A stretch of DNA of 64,000 bases from Citrobacter youngae (GTDB lineage Bacteria > Pseudomonadota > Gammaproteobacteria > Enterobacterales > Enterobacteriaceae): NCBI RefSeq assembly GCF_003818115.1, contig NZ_RPOI01000003.1, forward strand, positions 62,001 to 126,000. The letters run 5' to 3'. Position numbers and translations under genes: made by a program. The notes beneath the pieces are model-generated. The model was not told where the DNA came from, did no database searches, and saw only the letters and a list, made by a program, of their open reading frames with translations. Position 1 is the first letter of the stretch; each line of letters starts with the position of its first letter. Shown piece by piece: positions 44,972 through 55,044 of the stretch.

Positions 44972-46237
44972 CTAACGAAACGTTGGCAGCAGACCAAATA
45001 CATCCAGAACAACCGTCAGATAGACAACCGCTCCGCAGACAATCACCAGGTTAAGCACGGTGTTATTACAGGGCGCGGTATAGCTGCTGGTTGGAAAACG
45101 CTTGCGCGCGGCTTTCACCAGGAACGGCGGCAGGATCACGCTCCAGATGGTAAAGGCCAGACCGGCGTAACCAATCGCGTGCACAAAACCGTTCGGGAAG
45201 AAGAAGCACACGGCGGCTGGCGGGAAGTAGGTCACCAGCGCGGTTTTCAGGCGACCCATGCCGTCGTCCGGGAAGTGGAACAGGTCGGCGATGTAATCGA
45301 ACAGACCAAGCGTCGCCGCCAGCAGGGAACTGGCTACCGCGAAGTTGCCGAAAAAGGTGAGGATCAGATCCATATACCGGCTGGTGAACAGCCCGCTGAT
45401 GGCCTCGACAAACACATCGATATTGCCGCCTTTGGCGATAATCGGCGGGAATGAGGAACGGCTGATGTTACCCATCGTCACGCCCAGCCAGAAAATATAC
45501 AGCAGCAGAGCAAACAGCGTACCGATGATAATCGAACGCGTAATATTCGAGACTCCGCTTGTGCCATACAGTTTAACCAGGCTCGGCACGTTACCGTGAA
45601 AACCAAACGAGATGATGCAGAACGGCAGCGTCATCAGGATGTACGGCAGATACTGCGAATTGGGCAACGCCACCGCCACGCTGTCGATGAGTTTTGCCAC
45701 TTCGATATGGCCAATCAGCCCGGAGAACGTGGCAAAGAACGCCACAAACTTACCGATAATCAGCACGGTAGTGATGCGTCCGACCAGTAAGGAACTATAC
45801 CAGGCAATCGCCCCTACCAGCATACTGACGATCACCACCGAGATATTCGACGGAAAGCGCACGCCGCTGTATTTGAACATGGTTTGCGCCATCACCGCCG
45901 ACGAACCGGAGATATAGGCATAGGTCAGAATATACAGCACAAAGCCGAAAGCGATACCCACCACGATATTCCACTTCCGGCCTAATAAATCCTGAGTAAA
46001 GGTATTAAAACTGGCACCGGCGCCATAATGCAGATTGACTTCAACCAGCATCAGACCGGTTAATAACATCATGATGGCGATAAAGAGAAGAATAACAGAG
46101 GCACCGGGAAACCATACGCCGGCCATCGCAATCGGCAGGGAGAACATCCCGCCACCCACTACGGTCGCGATAACCAACATGGTTCCGCTAATCAGTCCGG
46201 GGGTACTACTCTGTCGCTCAATGGCATTAATATCCAT
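44972..46237 (-). CDS. tutB: Tyrosine permease TutB (aromatic amino acid permease, HAAAP family)
   Basis: A 421-residue permease with about eleven hydrophobic segments. The family signature near the N-terminus is ISGTMLVIATVVGGGMFSLPIAMAG, and a mid-protein PFCIISFGFHGNVPSLVKLYG motif is shared with TnaB, Mtr and TyrP. It lies 189 bp after tpl, behind that gene's terminator hairpin, so it is expressed by read-through or its own promoter. As tnaB follows tnaA, this permease follows tpl and imports tyrosine for it. Confidence 0.88.
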   Translation of the reverse strand: MDINAIERQSSTPGLISGTMLVIATVVGGGMFSLPIAMAGVWFPGASVILLFIAIMMLLTGLMLVEVNLHYGAGASFNTFTQDLLGRKWNIVVGIAFGFVLYILTYAYISGSSAVMAQTMFKYSGVRFPSNISVVIVSMLVGAIAWYSSLLVGRITTVLIIGKFVAFFATFSGLIGHIEVAKLIDSVAVALPNSQYLPYILMTLPFCIISFGFHGNVPSLVKLYGTSGVSNITRSIIIGTLFALLLYIFWLGVTMGNISRSSFPPIIAKGGNIDVFVEAISGLFTSRYMDLILTFFGNFAVASSLLAATLGLFDYIADLFHFPDDGMGRLKTALVTYFPPAAVCFFFPNGFVHAIGYAGLAFTIWSVILPPFLVKAARKRFPTSSYTAPCNNTVLNLVIVCGAVVYLTVVLDVFGLLPTFR

Positions 46238-46388
46238 GATAAATGTTCCTGTAGACTATTCGTTATAATTACAGCTGTCATTTGTACATCATGCGGATAA
46301 TAAAAATGTCGGAGTCAGGGTTTACTTTTTTTAGTTATGTCACGGTAACGGGCACCGCAAAGGCTTCCTGTTCATGGAAAAGGAATAC

Positions 46389-46414
46389 AAAAAAGCCCCA
46401 TCACGTGATGGGGC
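46389..46414 (-). terminator. Intrinsic terminator between tpl and tutB
   Basis: Perfect palindrome GCCCCATCACGTGATGGGGC (46395-46414) followed on the minus strand by six T residues. It lies 13 bases after the tpl stop and should lower but not necessarily abolish tutB transcription. Confidence 0.8.
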
Positions 46415-46426
46415 CATAACTATTTT

Positions 46427-47830
<1,404 letters not shown>

Positions 47831-48004
47831 TTAATGTGAAGTAAATCATACCTGGTTCATCAACAAATCCTGATGAAATATAACTATTCGCCTCCTGAGC
47901 CAGGGGGAGAAATAATGTGGAGGCACTATGCAAGATTTGATTGATTATGGAAATAGCCCGGTCAACATTAATCACTGGCAATAATTTAAAAAGCTGTAAA
48001 TGTG

Positions 48005-48020
48005 AGTGATGTAAATCACA
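48005..48020. promoter_or_regulatory. CRP site of the tpl promoter
   Basis: AGTGA-TGTAAA-TCACA, one mismatch from the CRP consensus, about 210 bp upstream of the tpl start codon. A weak TyrR-type box (48003-48020) overlaps it. Confidence 0.6.
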
Positions 48021-48111
48021 CGTCATTTTTTTACCCGTTAATATTCAACAAGTTTTTTTTTGCGTTTCGATTTGCCATTCGCCGTAGTGTGTCTGTGGAG
48101 AGTGGAAATAC

Positions 48112-48129
48112 TGAAAACATAACTTTCCA
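48112..48129. promoter_or_regulatory. TyrR box (middle) of tpl
   Basis: TGAAAA-N6-TTTCCA, a relaxed match to TGTAAA-N6-TTTACA, centred at 48120.5, exactly 114 bp from the distal box. Confidence 0.6.
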
Positions 48130-48204
48130 GGCTGTGCGCATAATGTATTCGTGAATGAGTACACCTCATTTTGTGAGAGTCGGATCACTTCACGGAGTAA
48201 TATT

Positions 48205-48220
48205 TGTGATTTACATCACC
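48205..48220. promoter_or_regulatory. Upstream CRP site of tpl
   Basis: TGTGA-TTTACA-TCACC, one mismatch from the CRP consensus, directly beside the distal TyrR box. The 778 bp between tpl and symE otherwise hold tpl regulatory DNA and the symE promoter. Confidence 0.6.
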
Positions 48221-48225
48221 AAAAG

Positions 48226-48243
48226 TGTAAAGCAAAGTGTACA
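48226..48243. promoter_or_regulatory. TyrR box (distal, strong) of tpl
   Basis: TGTAAA-GCAAAG-TGTACA, one mismatch from TGTAAA-N6-TTTACA, centred at 48234.5. With the boxes at 48120.5 and 48011.5 the spacings are 114 and 109 bp, matching the -272.5/-158.5/-49.5 arrangement I recall for the C. freundii tpl promoter. Confidence 0.75.
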
Positions 48244-48476
48244 AAACGGTGTTGATTCAGAGTTTACTATTTGCTTCAGTGAGTTAGATCGCATTTTTGG
48301 CCTGATGTAGAGGAGCGTTATTTTCTGGAAATGGCCGGTATTTAGCGGACTGGAGGTGAATGGATTTACACGGTGAATAATACCGGATTTATTGGGGTGA
48401 AGGCGTTTTCTATTTATTCCAAAAGCGTGCTATTCGCGCTTATTTCATCGTATTTACATCTGGACTTTCCCCAGTT

Positions 48477-48496
48477 TACTGGCGTCATTTACAGGG
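48477..48496. promoter_or_regulatory. LexA box of symE (predicted)
   Basis: TACTG-N10-CAG context (CTG 48479, CAG 48492-48494) close to the LexA consensus, 80-99 bp upstream of symE, in agreement with the known SOS control of symE. Confidence 0.55.
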
Positions 48497-48504
48497 GTTT
48501 TATT

Positions 48505-48581
48505 AGCGCGATGCAAAGGTGTTGGCGCACCAATGCATCGCTGATCGCAGTAACTATTATCGGAGAATAGCCACCATGACT
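48505..48581 (-). ncRNA. symR: SymR antisense RNA
   Basis: A 77-nt antisense RNA opposite the symE ribosome site and first codons. The minus-strand sequence starts AGTCAT, contains GGCTATTCTCC and GATCAGCGATGCA, and ends CATCGCGCT, aligning with E. coli SymR as I remember it. Its 3' end is a stem, GCGATGCA/TGCATCGC, with an inner GGTG/CACC helix. A -10 hexamer TACAAT lies at 48589-48594 just upstream. It blocks SymE translation and destabilises its mRNA. Confidence 0.8.
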
Positions 48582-48938
48582 GATACGCATTGTATTGCAG
48601 TTTCGTTTGATCCAGAAGTGCACGCCGCAGATAACCGTCGCCTGAAGGTGGGTTATGCGAGCCGTTATCCTGATTACAGCCGTTTGCCGGTGAAGTACGT
48701 TCAGTTTCCGTCCATCGTGATGAAAGGCCAGTGGCTGAAAGCCGCCGGATTCGACACCGGCACCGACGTTGATGTGCGGGTGATGCAAGGCTGCATCGTA
48801 TTAACCGCCCGCGCCGCCGAACCCGAAGAGTCAGAACTGATGAAATCCCTGCGCGCCGTGGAAAAGCTCTCCGCGCGTAAGCAAAAGCAGGTACTGGAGT
48901 TTATCGGGGTAATTGCGGGGAAAGCATTGAAGGGGTGA
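48576..48938 (+). CDS. symE: SOS-induced toxin SymE
   Basis: A 120-residue protein with an AbrB/SpoVT-like fold that in E. coli compacts the nucleoid and cleaves or degrades RNA under SOS. Recognised by [11 protein letters not shown] at the start, [46 protein letters not shown] and the C-terminal [23 protein letters not shown] 48576 follows GGAGAATAG. Expression is curbed by LexA and by SymR. Confidence 0.92.
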   Translation: MTDTHCIAVSFDPEVHAADNRRLKVGYASRYPDYSRLPVKYVQFPSIVMKGQWLKAAGFDTGTDVDVRVMQGCIVLTARAAEPEESELMKSLRAVEKLSARKQKQVLEFIGVIAGKALKG

Positions 48939-48961
48939 GTGTGTGATTGTCATTATAATTG

Positions 48962-48979
48962 AGGCGCCTGCGGGCGCCT
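48962..48979 (+). terminator. Intrinsic terminator of symE
   Basis: AGGCGCC-TGCG-GGCGCCT followed by TTATT, 24 bp after the stop codon. Confidence 0.75.
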
Positions 48980-49178
48980 TTATTGAGCGTTTGTAGATAT
49001 AGAGATAAAGCGACGTCGATAGTGTATCGGCCTCCCCCCTCTTGATCAGGTGATATTTTGCGAGCATCATCGCAATTATTTACCTGATAATGAAATCAAT
49101 GACTTTCTAACGCTCACCATTTACCGAAGCGGTTAACCACTCCGGTAACTGTCGGCGTTATCTATAAGTTTTTTTTAA

Positions 49179-50444
49179 TTAAATATTTTCTATATCATTC
49201 AGCAAGCGAACTAAAGAACGTCCTAAAGCAGCAGCCATGTTAACTGGTACGGCATTTCCAATTTGCTTATAGATAGAATTCATAGATCCTTTAAACTCCC
49301 AGTTATCGGGGAAAGTTTGTATTCTGGCATATTCTCTTACTTGCAATGGCCGAGTTTCTATAGGATGACATCTCTCTGTTTGTTTTTGAGCTGGAGATGT
49401 TGTAAGAGTTAAGCTCGGTTCATCTAAGGAAAGACGCCTAGCCATACCTGTCTTCCCTCCCCCTAAGAAGTAACTGCCCTGCATATATTCCCGTTGTAGC
49501 TCATCACTCAAATCTCGCCAATAGCCACCGGGAGGTACATGCTCCATTATTTTTTTTTTTTTTTTTGGGTATATTTGCCCTACTGATTCGGAGACATCAT
49601 CCTTATACAACTCACCTGCATACAGAGCGTCTCTTAATGTCATGACTCTATGAAAATAGGATGGCCATTTAAATTCAACTTTTTCTGAAAGGTCTTTTCG
49701 TATGCCCACAAGTATCAATCTTTCTCTTTTTTGAGGAACTTTATAGAAGATTGCTTTTAATACTTTTGGTTCAATAAGTTCATAACCCAGCTCGCTAATA
49801 ACGTCTTTTATGGCGCACAAGGTTCGACCTTGTTCATGAGTCAATAAACCTCGCACATTTTCAGCCATAAATACTTTCGGTTGAAGTTCTTTTATAGCGC
49901 GTGCAAATTCAAAGAAAAGAGTACCCCGAGTATCTTCGAATCCTAATTTTTTCCCCGCATACGAAAATGCCTGACAAGGAAATCCTCCCGTAAGGATATC
50001 AACTTTATTATTTATTTTAGTAAAATCAATCGTCGCGATATCACCTTCCACAACATTCCAATTAGGTCTGTTATGCCTTAATGTATTGCAAGCTGATTTA
50101 TCTATCTCATTTAAGAATATTGAATTTAAGCCAGCCTGCTCTAAACCAATGGCCAATCCACCAGCGCCAGCAAAAAGTTCAACAAGATTATAATTGCGAA
50201 GTGGGCGAGTATTTAACTCATCATCCCACTGGCTTGTTAAAAGCAACTTTACATCTTCTAAATGCTGAACTTGCTTACGATGAATTAGCGTTCTTTTCGA
50301 ATCCGGGCATATAACTGCCTCTACAACTCCTTTTCTTACCCAGCTTTCGAGTGTTTTCTTAGATTCTGATAATACGTCAGCTAAAACTTCCAAAGAAAAG
50401 TAATCATTTTGATTGAAGGAATCTATCAATTGGACATCACTCAT
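49179..50444 (-). CDS. DNA (cytosine-5-)-methyltransferase of a type II R-M system, with N-terminal HTH
   Basis: A 421-residue C5-methyltransferase. It carries motif I NLVELFAGAGGLAIGLEQAG (about 86-105), motif IV GGFPCQAFSYAG with the catalytic Cys, motif VI ENVRGL, motif VIII PQKRERLILVGIR, a target-recognition region of about 110 residues, and motif X YKQIGNAVPVNMAAALG. The first 70 residues form a MerR/excisionase-like helix-turn-helix (FSLEVLADVLSESKKTLESWVRKG) that could regulate the divergent promoters. A tract of 17 consecutive A's in the coding strand (49550-49566) encodes the KKKKK before IMEHVPPGGYW. AT-rich, clearly acquired. Confidence 0.9.
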   Translation of the reverse strand: MSDVQLIDSFNQNDYFSLEVLADVLSESKKTLESWVRKGVVEAVICPDSKRTLIHRKQVQHLEDVKLLLTSQWDDELNTRPLRNYNLVELFAGAGGLAIGLEQAGLNSIFLNEIDKSACNTLRHNRPNWNVVEGDIATIDFTKINNKVDILTGGFPCQAFSYAGKKLGFEDTRGTLFFEFARAIKELQPKVFMAENVRGLLTHEQGRTLCAIKDVISELGYELIEPKVLKAIFYKVPQKRERLILVGIRKDLSEKVEFKWPSYFHRVMTLRDALYAGELYKDDVSESVGQIYPKKKKKIMEHVPPGGYWRDLSDELQREYMQGSYFLGGGKTGMARRLSLDEPSLTLTTSPAQKQTERCHPIETRPLQVREYARIQTFPDNWEFKGSMNSIYKQIGNAVPVNMAAALGRSLVRLLNDIENI

Positions 50445-50621
50445 AGGACGCTTCCATTATAAATTTAAAAGTACTGGTTTAGTATACAGTATGAGCCTTA
50501 TCATGTGAAGTTCTTTGTATCATAACGTATCTATTTTATTGTTTTTTTTAGATTTTAACGTATAAATACATGAGATTACAAATCTTGATGCAAAAATAAA
50601 ACTTTAACTTAAGGCATTACT

Positions 50622-51407
50622 ATGACCACACAAGAAATTAAAGAATCTATGCACGAACAAATAAAAAACCTCGCACGGCGCATCATAAAAATAGATGATA
50701 GGGTCACACAAAAAAAGGCAGACATTGATGATGGTGATACAAATCTTTTTTTTAGAAACCTTTTTGGAGATGATTTAATCTTAATAACAAAAGTCATGCA
50801 GTCATTACAAACAAGTTTCGGGATGTCATTTTATGAGCAAGCGTGTAAAATTCTAGGAGAACATGTTGGTTATCAAGTAAAAACCCAATTTGTATTAGAG
50901 GGCAATATAACTCCCAGCGTATCCTCGTACCTTGAAAGAACTTTAAATAATTATCATTACATACCAAACAGAAGCCAAGAACAGGACGAGATAGATTCTA
51001 TATCTGTATTCACATCTAGCCCTCTAAGATATCCAGATAGCATTGTTGATGTTTTTATAGAAAAACCAAATGGGGAAGAAATTTATATAGACATTACAAC
51101 AGTAAAACCCAATAAAAAAGAATTTAGAACAATGAAACGTAAAACATTAGAATGGTACGCTTTAAGAAAAAGCACTAACCCCAACGCACAAGTCAAACCA
51201 TTTATAGCAATACCATATAATCCAGAATCGCTTACAACTAATAACTACAGAAGACATGCTGGACAGTATGATCGCAGAGATTTACTTGTAGGAGATGAGC
51301 TATGGATGTTAGCTTCAAATAACCTTTTCGGTTTAAATGATATGAATAAAATTTTTCAAGAGCTAGGAGAAGAAACAAAACAAGTAGTAAAATCTGCATT
51401 CCAGTGA
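50622..51407 (+). CDS. Type II restriction endonuclease, TdeIII-like
   Basis: A 261-residue protein divergent from the methyltransferase (177-bp gap). It resembles the TdeIII family (prototype recognises GGNCC): SFGMSFYEQACKILGEHVGYQVKTQF (about 68-93), then PDSIVDVFIEKPNGEEIYIDITTVKPNKKEF, the PD-(D/E)XK core, and WYALRKSTNPNAQVKPFIAIPYNP. In the motif after the second acidic residue I see D-I-T-T-V-K, where related enzymes as I remember them often have D-I-K-T-V-K, so catalytic competence needs thought. Very AT-rich. Target site is not proven. Confidence 0.72.
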   Translation: MTTQEIKESMHEQIKNLARRIIKIDDRVTQKKADIDDGDTNLFFRNLFGDDLILITKVMQSLQTSFGMSFYEQACKILGEHVGYQVKTQFVLEGNITPSVSSYLERTLNNYHYIPNRSQEQDEIDSISVFTSSPLRYPDSIVDVFIEKPNGEEIYIDITTVKPNKKEFRTMKRKTLEWYALRKSTNPNAQVKPFIAIPYNPESLTTNNYRRHAGQYDRRDLLVGDELWMLASNNLFGLNDMNKIFQELGEETKQVVKSAFQ

Positions 51408-51861
51408 TAAATTATCACTAATAAGCTGCGAGGCTCTTAGCCTCGCTCCTGGAACAAGTAATCCCACAATCAACATTCATAAAATAATGGAAAGCACATC
51501 CTTAAATTAATAAATTCTTCTTTAAAAAATTAAAATACAGGTCAATGTTTTTTAATATTTCGGCAAGATTATCAACTGGAAATAAATGCTATCCAATCCG
51601 ATGGTATTACTGTAATTACGCGTGTCATCTAAACTACATAGAATTATTCAGTTTTGCATAATAAAACAGACTGATATTCCCTTTTCGCTTCGCATCCAGA
51701 GAATCAGCACACCACTGTATCATTAGCCTATGTTCGCCAAGATACCCAGCCTTATGGATGCAAACCACACGTACAGAGTTACGTTCCTGATGTCTGAATC
51801 AGGTTGACTTAGGTTGAGTGAAAAAGCGAGGAAAGCCTTGCGGATACTGGATTTCAGGCAC
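51408..51861. other. Gene-free AT-rich stretch between the restriction gene and leuX
   Basis: About 450 bp. A hairpin GCGAGGC/GCCTCGC at 51428-51446 follows the restriction gene and could end its transcript. I see no integrase, no second copy of the leuX 3' end and no other gene in the rest. Confidence 0.45.
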
Positions 51862-51885
51862 AAAAAAAGACGTCCGTTGACGTCT
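51862..51885 (-). terminator. Intrinsic terminator of leuX
   Basis: AGACGT-CCGTTG-ACGTCT with a run of seven A's on the plus strand, i.e. a U-tract on the minus strand, 14 bp after the tRNA. Confidence 0.85.
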
Positions 51886-51898
51886 ATTGATGTTCCGA

Positions 51899-51983
51899 TG
51901 GTGCCGAAGGCCGGACTCGAACCGGCACGTATTTCTACGGTTGATTTTGAATCAACTGCGTCTACCGATTTCGCCACTCCGGC
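51899..51983 (-). tRNA. leuX: tRNA-Leu (anticodon CAA)
   Basis: An 85-nt class II tRNA on the minus strand. The acceptor arms GCCGGAG/CTTCGGC pair (one G-U), the anticodon loop is TTCAAAA (CAA), a long variable arm follows, the T arm is GGTTCGAGTCC, and CCA is encoded. It corresponds to E. coli leuX, a common genomic-island insertion site. Confidence 0.95.
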
Positions 51984-52203
51984 ACGGAAGGGATGCGGAA
52001 AACGTTGTGGATTATACCTGTCGTGCGCCACCATGCAAGCGCCAGCGTGTGTCTGGCCTGCTAAGTGTTGAAAATTTCAGCATTACCTTTCTTAGCTGCA
52101 ACCCTCATCACAGTTTACCCGCTTCTTAATCCCCCCTTCTGCGAAGCGTCCCGTTTCCCCATGCTCTACACTTCCAGTTCAACACCACACTGAGGGAAAC
52201 ACG

Positions 52204-53223
52204 ATGTCGATGATAAAAAGCTACGCCGCAAAAGCGGCGGGCAGCGAACTCGAACTCTATGAATATGATGCGGGCGAGCTCAAGCCGGAAGATGTCGAAG
52301 TCCAGGTCGATTACTGCGGTATCTGCCATTCCGATTTGTCGATGATCGACAACGAATGGGGATTCTCTCAGTATCCGCTGGTTGCCGGGCATGAAGTGAT
52401 TGGTCGCGTGGCAGCGCTCGGCAGCGCGGCGCAGGATAAGGGTCTGAAGGTTGGTCAGCGCGTCGGTATTGGCTGGACGGCGCGCAGCTGCGGACATTGT
52501 GACGCCTGTATCAGCGGTAATCAGATTAACTGCCTGGAAGGGTCCGTTCCTACTATTCTCAATCGCGGCGGCTTTGCCGAGAAGCTGCGAGCCGACTGGC
52601 AGTGGGTGATCCCGCTACCGGAGAGCATTGATCTGGCGGCGGCTGGCCCCTTGCTGTGCGGCGGTATCACCGTGTTCAAACCGCTGCTGATGCACCATAT
52701 CACCGCCACCAGCCGCGTCGGGGTGATCGGTATCGGCGGCCTGGGGCATATCGCCATTAAGCTGTTACACGCGATGGGCTGCGAAGTGACCGCATTCAGC
52801 TCCAATCCGGCGAAAGAGCAGGAAGTGCTGGCGATGGGGGCGGATAAGGTGGTCAACAGCCGCGATCCGGATGCGCTAAAAGCGCTGGCGGGCCAGTTCG
52901 ATCTCATCATTAACACGGTTAACGTCGATCTCGACTGGCAGCCCTATTTTGAAGCGTTGGCTTACGGCGGAAACTTCCATACCGTCGGCGCGGTGCTGAA
53001 GCCGCTGCCGGTGCCGGCATTTACCTTAATTGCCGGAGATCGCAGCATCTCCGGTTCGGCGACCGGGACGCCATTCGAGCTGCGCAAGCTGATGAAGTTT
53101 GCCGGTCGCAGCAAGGTGTCGCCTACCACCGAGCTGTACCCGATGTCGCAAATTAACGAAGCAATCCAGCACGTGCGTGACGGCAAGGCCCGCTACCGCG
53201 TGGTGCTGAAAGCCGACTTCTGA
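52204..53223 (+). CDS. ahr: NADPH-dependent aldehyde reductase Ahr (YjgB)
   Basis: Zinc medium-chain dehydrogenase of 339 residues, the E. coli Ahr length. Catalytic zinc ligands are Cys in [11 protein letters not shown] (about 38-48) and GHE in VAGHEVIG. The structural zinc site is [15 protein letters not shown], and the NADP-binding loop is [11 protein letters not shown]. It broadly reduces C3-C18 aldehydes. The start follows GAGGGAAAC with nearby leuX upstream on the other strand. Confidence 0.93.
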   Translation: MSMIKSYAAKAAGSELELYEYDAGELKPEDVEVQVDYCGICHSDLSMIDNEWGFSQYPLVAGHEVIGRVAALGSAAQDKGLKVGQRVGIGWTARSCGHCDACISGNQINCLEGSVPTILNRGGFAEKLRADWQWVIPLPESIDLAAAGPLLCGGITVFKPLLMHHITATSRVGVIGIGGLGHIAIKLLHAMGCEVTAFSSNPAKEQEVLAMGADKVVNSRDPDALKALAGQFDLIINTVNVDLDWQPYFEALAYGGNFHTVGAVLKPLPVPAFTLIAGDRSISGSATGTPFELRKLMKFAGRSKVSPTTELYPMSQINEAIQHVRDGKARYRVVLKADF

Positions 53224-53253
53224 TGCCGGGCTCAGTCCCGCAAGGGACTGGGC

Positions 53254-53775
53254 TTATTGCCCGTTACGAAACGCGAGCACCGCCTGGCGGCACTGTTCCG
53301 TCACATGCTCAATGTCATGGTTCACGTCGATGCGGGCAATATCTTTCTCATCGTCCTGCGGGCACTCCAGCGCGTCGAACTGGCTTTTGAGTAATCCCAC
53401 TGGCATAAAATGCCCTGCCCGACGCTGCATGCGCGCCAGAATAGTCTCGTAGTCGCCGTCCAGCCACAGAAAATGCACATTCGGGCTGCCCTGACGCAAT
53501 ATATCGCGGTACTGTTTTTTTAATGACGAGCAAACAATAAACCCGGTCTCGTTCTTTTTATATAAACTGTATGAGGCGTCATTTAATCGCGCTAGCCACG
53601 GCAGTCGGTCTTCATCGGTTAATGGAATACCGTCAGACATTTTATCAATATTTTTAGCGGGATGGAGATCGTCGCCATCAATGAATTTAGCCGATAACAT
53701 TGCGGCAATTTTGCTGCCAATTAAAGATTTACCGCTTCCCGAAACGCCCATCAAAATATAACTTTCCCCGGCCAT
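53254..53775 (-). CDS. idnK: D-gluconokinase IdnK (gluconokinase 2)
   Basis: Phosphorylates D-gluconate to 6-phosphogluconate. It has 173 residues from MAGESYILMGVSGSGKS, with the Walker A loop GVSGSGKS at 10-17, then KFIDGDDLHPAKNIDKMSDGIPLTDEDRLPWL (the substrate segment, about 31-62) and a lid with RRAGHFMP. ATG 53775 is preferred to a longer upstream frame because homologues begin here. E. coli IdnK is somewhat longer at the C-terminus (187). It is divergent from idnDOTR. Confidence 0.92.
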   Translation of the reverse strand: MAGESYILMGVSGSGKSLIGSKIAAMLSAKFIDGDDLHPAKNIDKMSDGIPLTDEDRLPWLARLNDASYSLYKKNETGFIVCSSLKKQYRDILRQGSPNVHFLWLDGDYETILARMQRRAGHFMPVGLLKSQFDALECPQDDEKDIARIDVNHDIEHVTEQCRQAVLAFRNGQ

Positions 53776-53877
53776 TGAAAAAACTCCAGATTCATATTCC
53801 ATGGCGCGATACTACGCCTTCCACATTGCAGAATTCACCTTTTTTCGCCGCGACTGAGCAGATTTACAGGGCGCATC

Positions 53878-53893
53878 ACGTTATGCGTAACAT
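53878..53893. promoter_or_regulatory. GntR/IdnR-type operator between idnK and idnD
   Basis: Minus-strand reading ATGTTACGCATAACGT resembles the GntR/IdnR palindrome ATGTTA-N4-TAACAT with one mismatch. Confidence 0.6.
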
Positions 53894-53914
53894 TGTAGTG
53901 TAACAATTTCTCAG

Positions 53915-53930
53915 CGTGATCTGCATCACA
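53915..53930. promoter_or_regulatory. CRP site of the idnDOTR promoter
   Basis: CGTGA-TCTGCA-TCACA, one mismatch from TGTGA-N6-TCACA, 63-78 bp before the idnD start codon. Confidence 0.65.
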
Positions 53931-53992
53931 AATAATAACAATTAAAACCGTTTAAATGCTGCCGAGGTTACTACCTGACCAGTGAGGCATTT

Positions 53993-55036
53993 ATGCAAGT
54001 CAAAACCCAATCCTGCGTTGTCGCGGGTAAGAAAACTGTTGCCATTACCGACCAAAATATAGAATGGAATAATAAAGGAACGCTGGTACAAATTACCCGC
54101 GGGGGAATTTGTGGTTCCGATTTACATTATTATCAGGAAGGCAAAGTTGGTAATTTTACCGTTAAAGCGCCGATGATTTTAGGCCATGAAGTTATTGGTA
54201 AAGTAGTGCACAGCGATTCAACAGAATTACATGAAGGTCAGTCGGTGGCAATTAATCCGTCGAAGCCCTGCGGTCACTGCAAATACTGTCTGCAGCATGA
54301 AGAAAACCAGTGTACGGAAATGCGTTTTTTTGGCAGCGCCATGTATTTTCCCCACGTCGACGGCGGCTTTACTCAGTTTAAAACCGTCGATACTGCGCAG
54401 TGCATCCCCTACCCTCAAGAGGCCGATGAAAAAGTCATGGCCTTTGCCGAACCGTTGGCGGTCGCGATCCACGCCGCGCATGAAGCGGGCGACCTGCAGG
54501 GCAAGCGCGTGTTTATCTCCGGCGTTGGGCCTATCGGCTGCCTCATCGTCAGCGCGGTAAAAACGCTCGGCGCGGCAGAAATCGTCTGTGCGGATATCAG
54601 CCCGCGCTCGCTCTCGCTGGCGCAACAGATGGGTGCCGATACGCTGATTAACCCGCAGCAGGACTCGCTCGACGCGTGGAAAAAAGAGAAAGGCTACTTC
54701 GACGTCAGCTTTGAAGTCTCTGGTCACCCGTCCTCAATCACCACCTGTCTGGAAGTGACCCGCGCGAAAGGCGTGATGGTGCAGGTCGGCATGGGCGGCG
54801 CGGTGCCGGACTTCCCGATGATGATGCTGATCGGCAAAGAGATCGCGCTCAAAGGTTCGTTCCGCTTTACCACCGAGTTCAACACCGCAGTGTCGTGGCT
54901 GGCGAATAACGTTATCGATCCGCTGCCGTTACTCAGCGCCGAATATCCGTTTACCGACCTCGAACAGGCGCTGATCTTCGCCGGGGATAAAACCCAGGCG
55001 GCGAAGGTCCAGCTCGTTTTCGAAGACATAAAATAA
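53993..55036 (+). CDS. idnD: L-idonate 5-dehydrogenase IdnD
   Basis: Oxidises L-idonate to 5-ketogluconate. A zinc medium-chain dehydrogenase of 347 residues. Catalytic zinc region CGSDLHYYQEGKVG (about 39-52) with GHEVIG; structural zinc CGHCKYCLQHEENQC; NAD(P) loop GVGPIGCLIVSAV. It is the first gene of idnDOTR, with a short 8-bp gap to idnO. Confidence 0.94.
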   Translation: MQVKTQSCVVAGKKTVAITDQNIEWNNKGTLVQITRGGICGSDLHYYQEGKVGNFTVKAPMILGHEVIGKVVHSDSTELHEGQSVAINPSKPCGHCKYCLQHEENQCTEMRFFGSAMYFPHVDGGFTQFKTVDTAQCIPYPQEADEKVMAFAEPLAVAIHAAHEAGDLQGKRVFISGVGPIGCLIVSAVKTLGAAEIVCADISPRSLSLAQQMGADTLINPQQDSLDAWKKEKGYFDVSFEVSGHPSSITTCLEVTRAKGVMVQVGMGGAVPDFPMMMLIGKEIALKGSFRFTTEFNTAVSWLANNVIDPLPLLSAEYPFTDLEQALIFAGDKTQAAKVQLVFEDIK

Positions 55037-55044
55037 GGAATAGC

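Noticed and set aside
51408-51983. Prophage or integrative element at leuX
   Set aside because: No integrase, no phage genes and no duplicate of the tRNA 3' end found in the window, so only a small R-M insertion can be supported.
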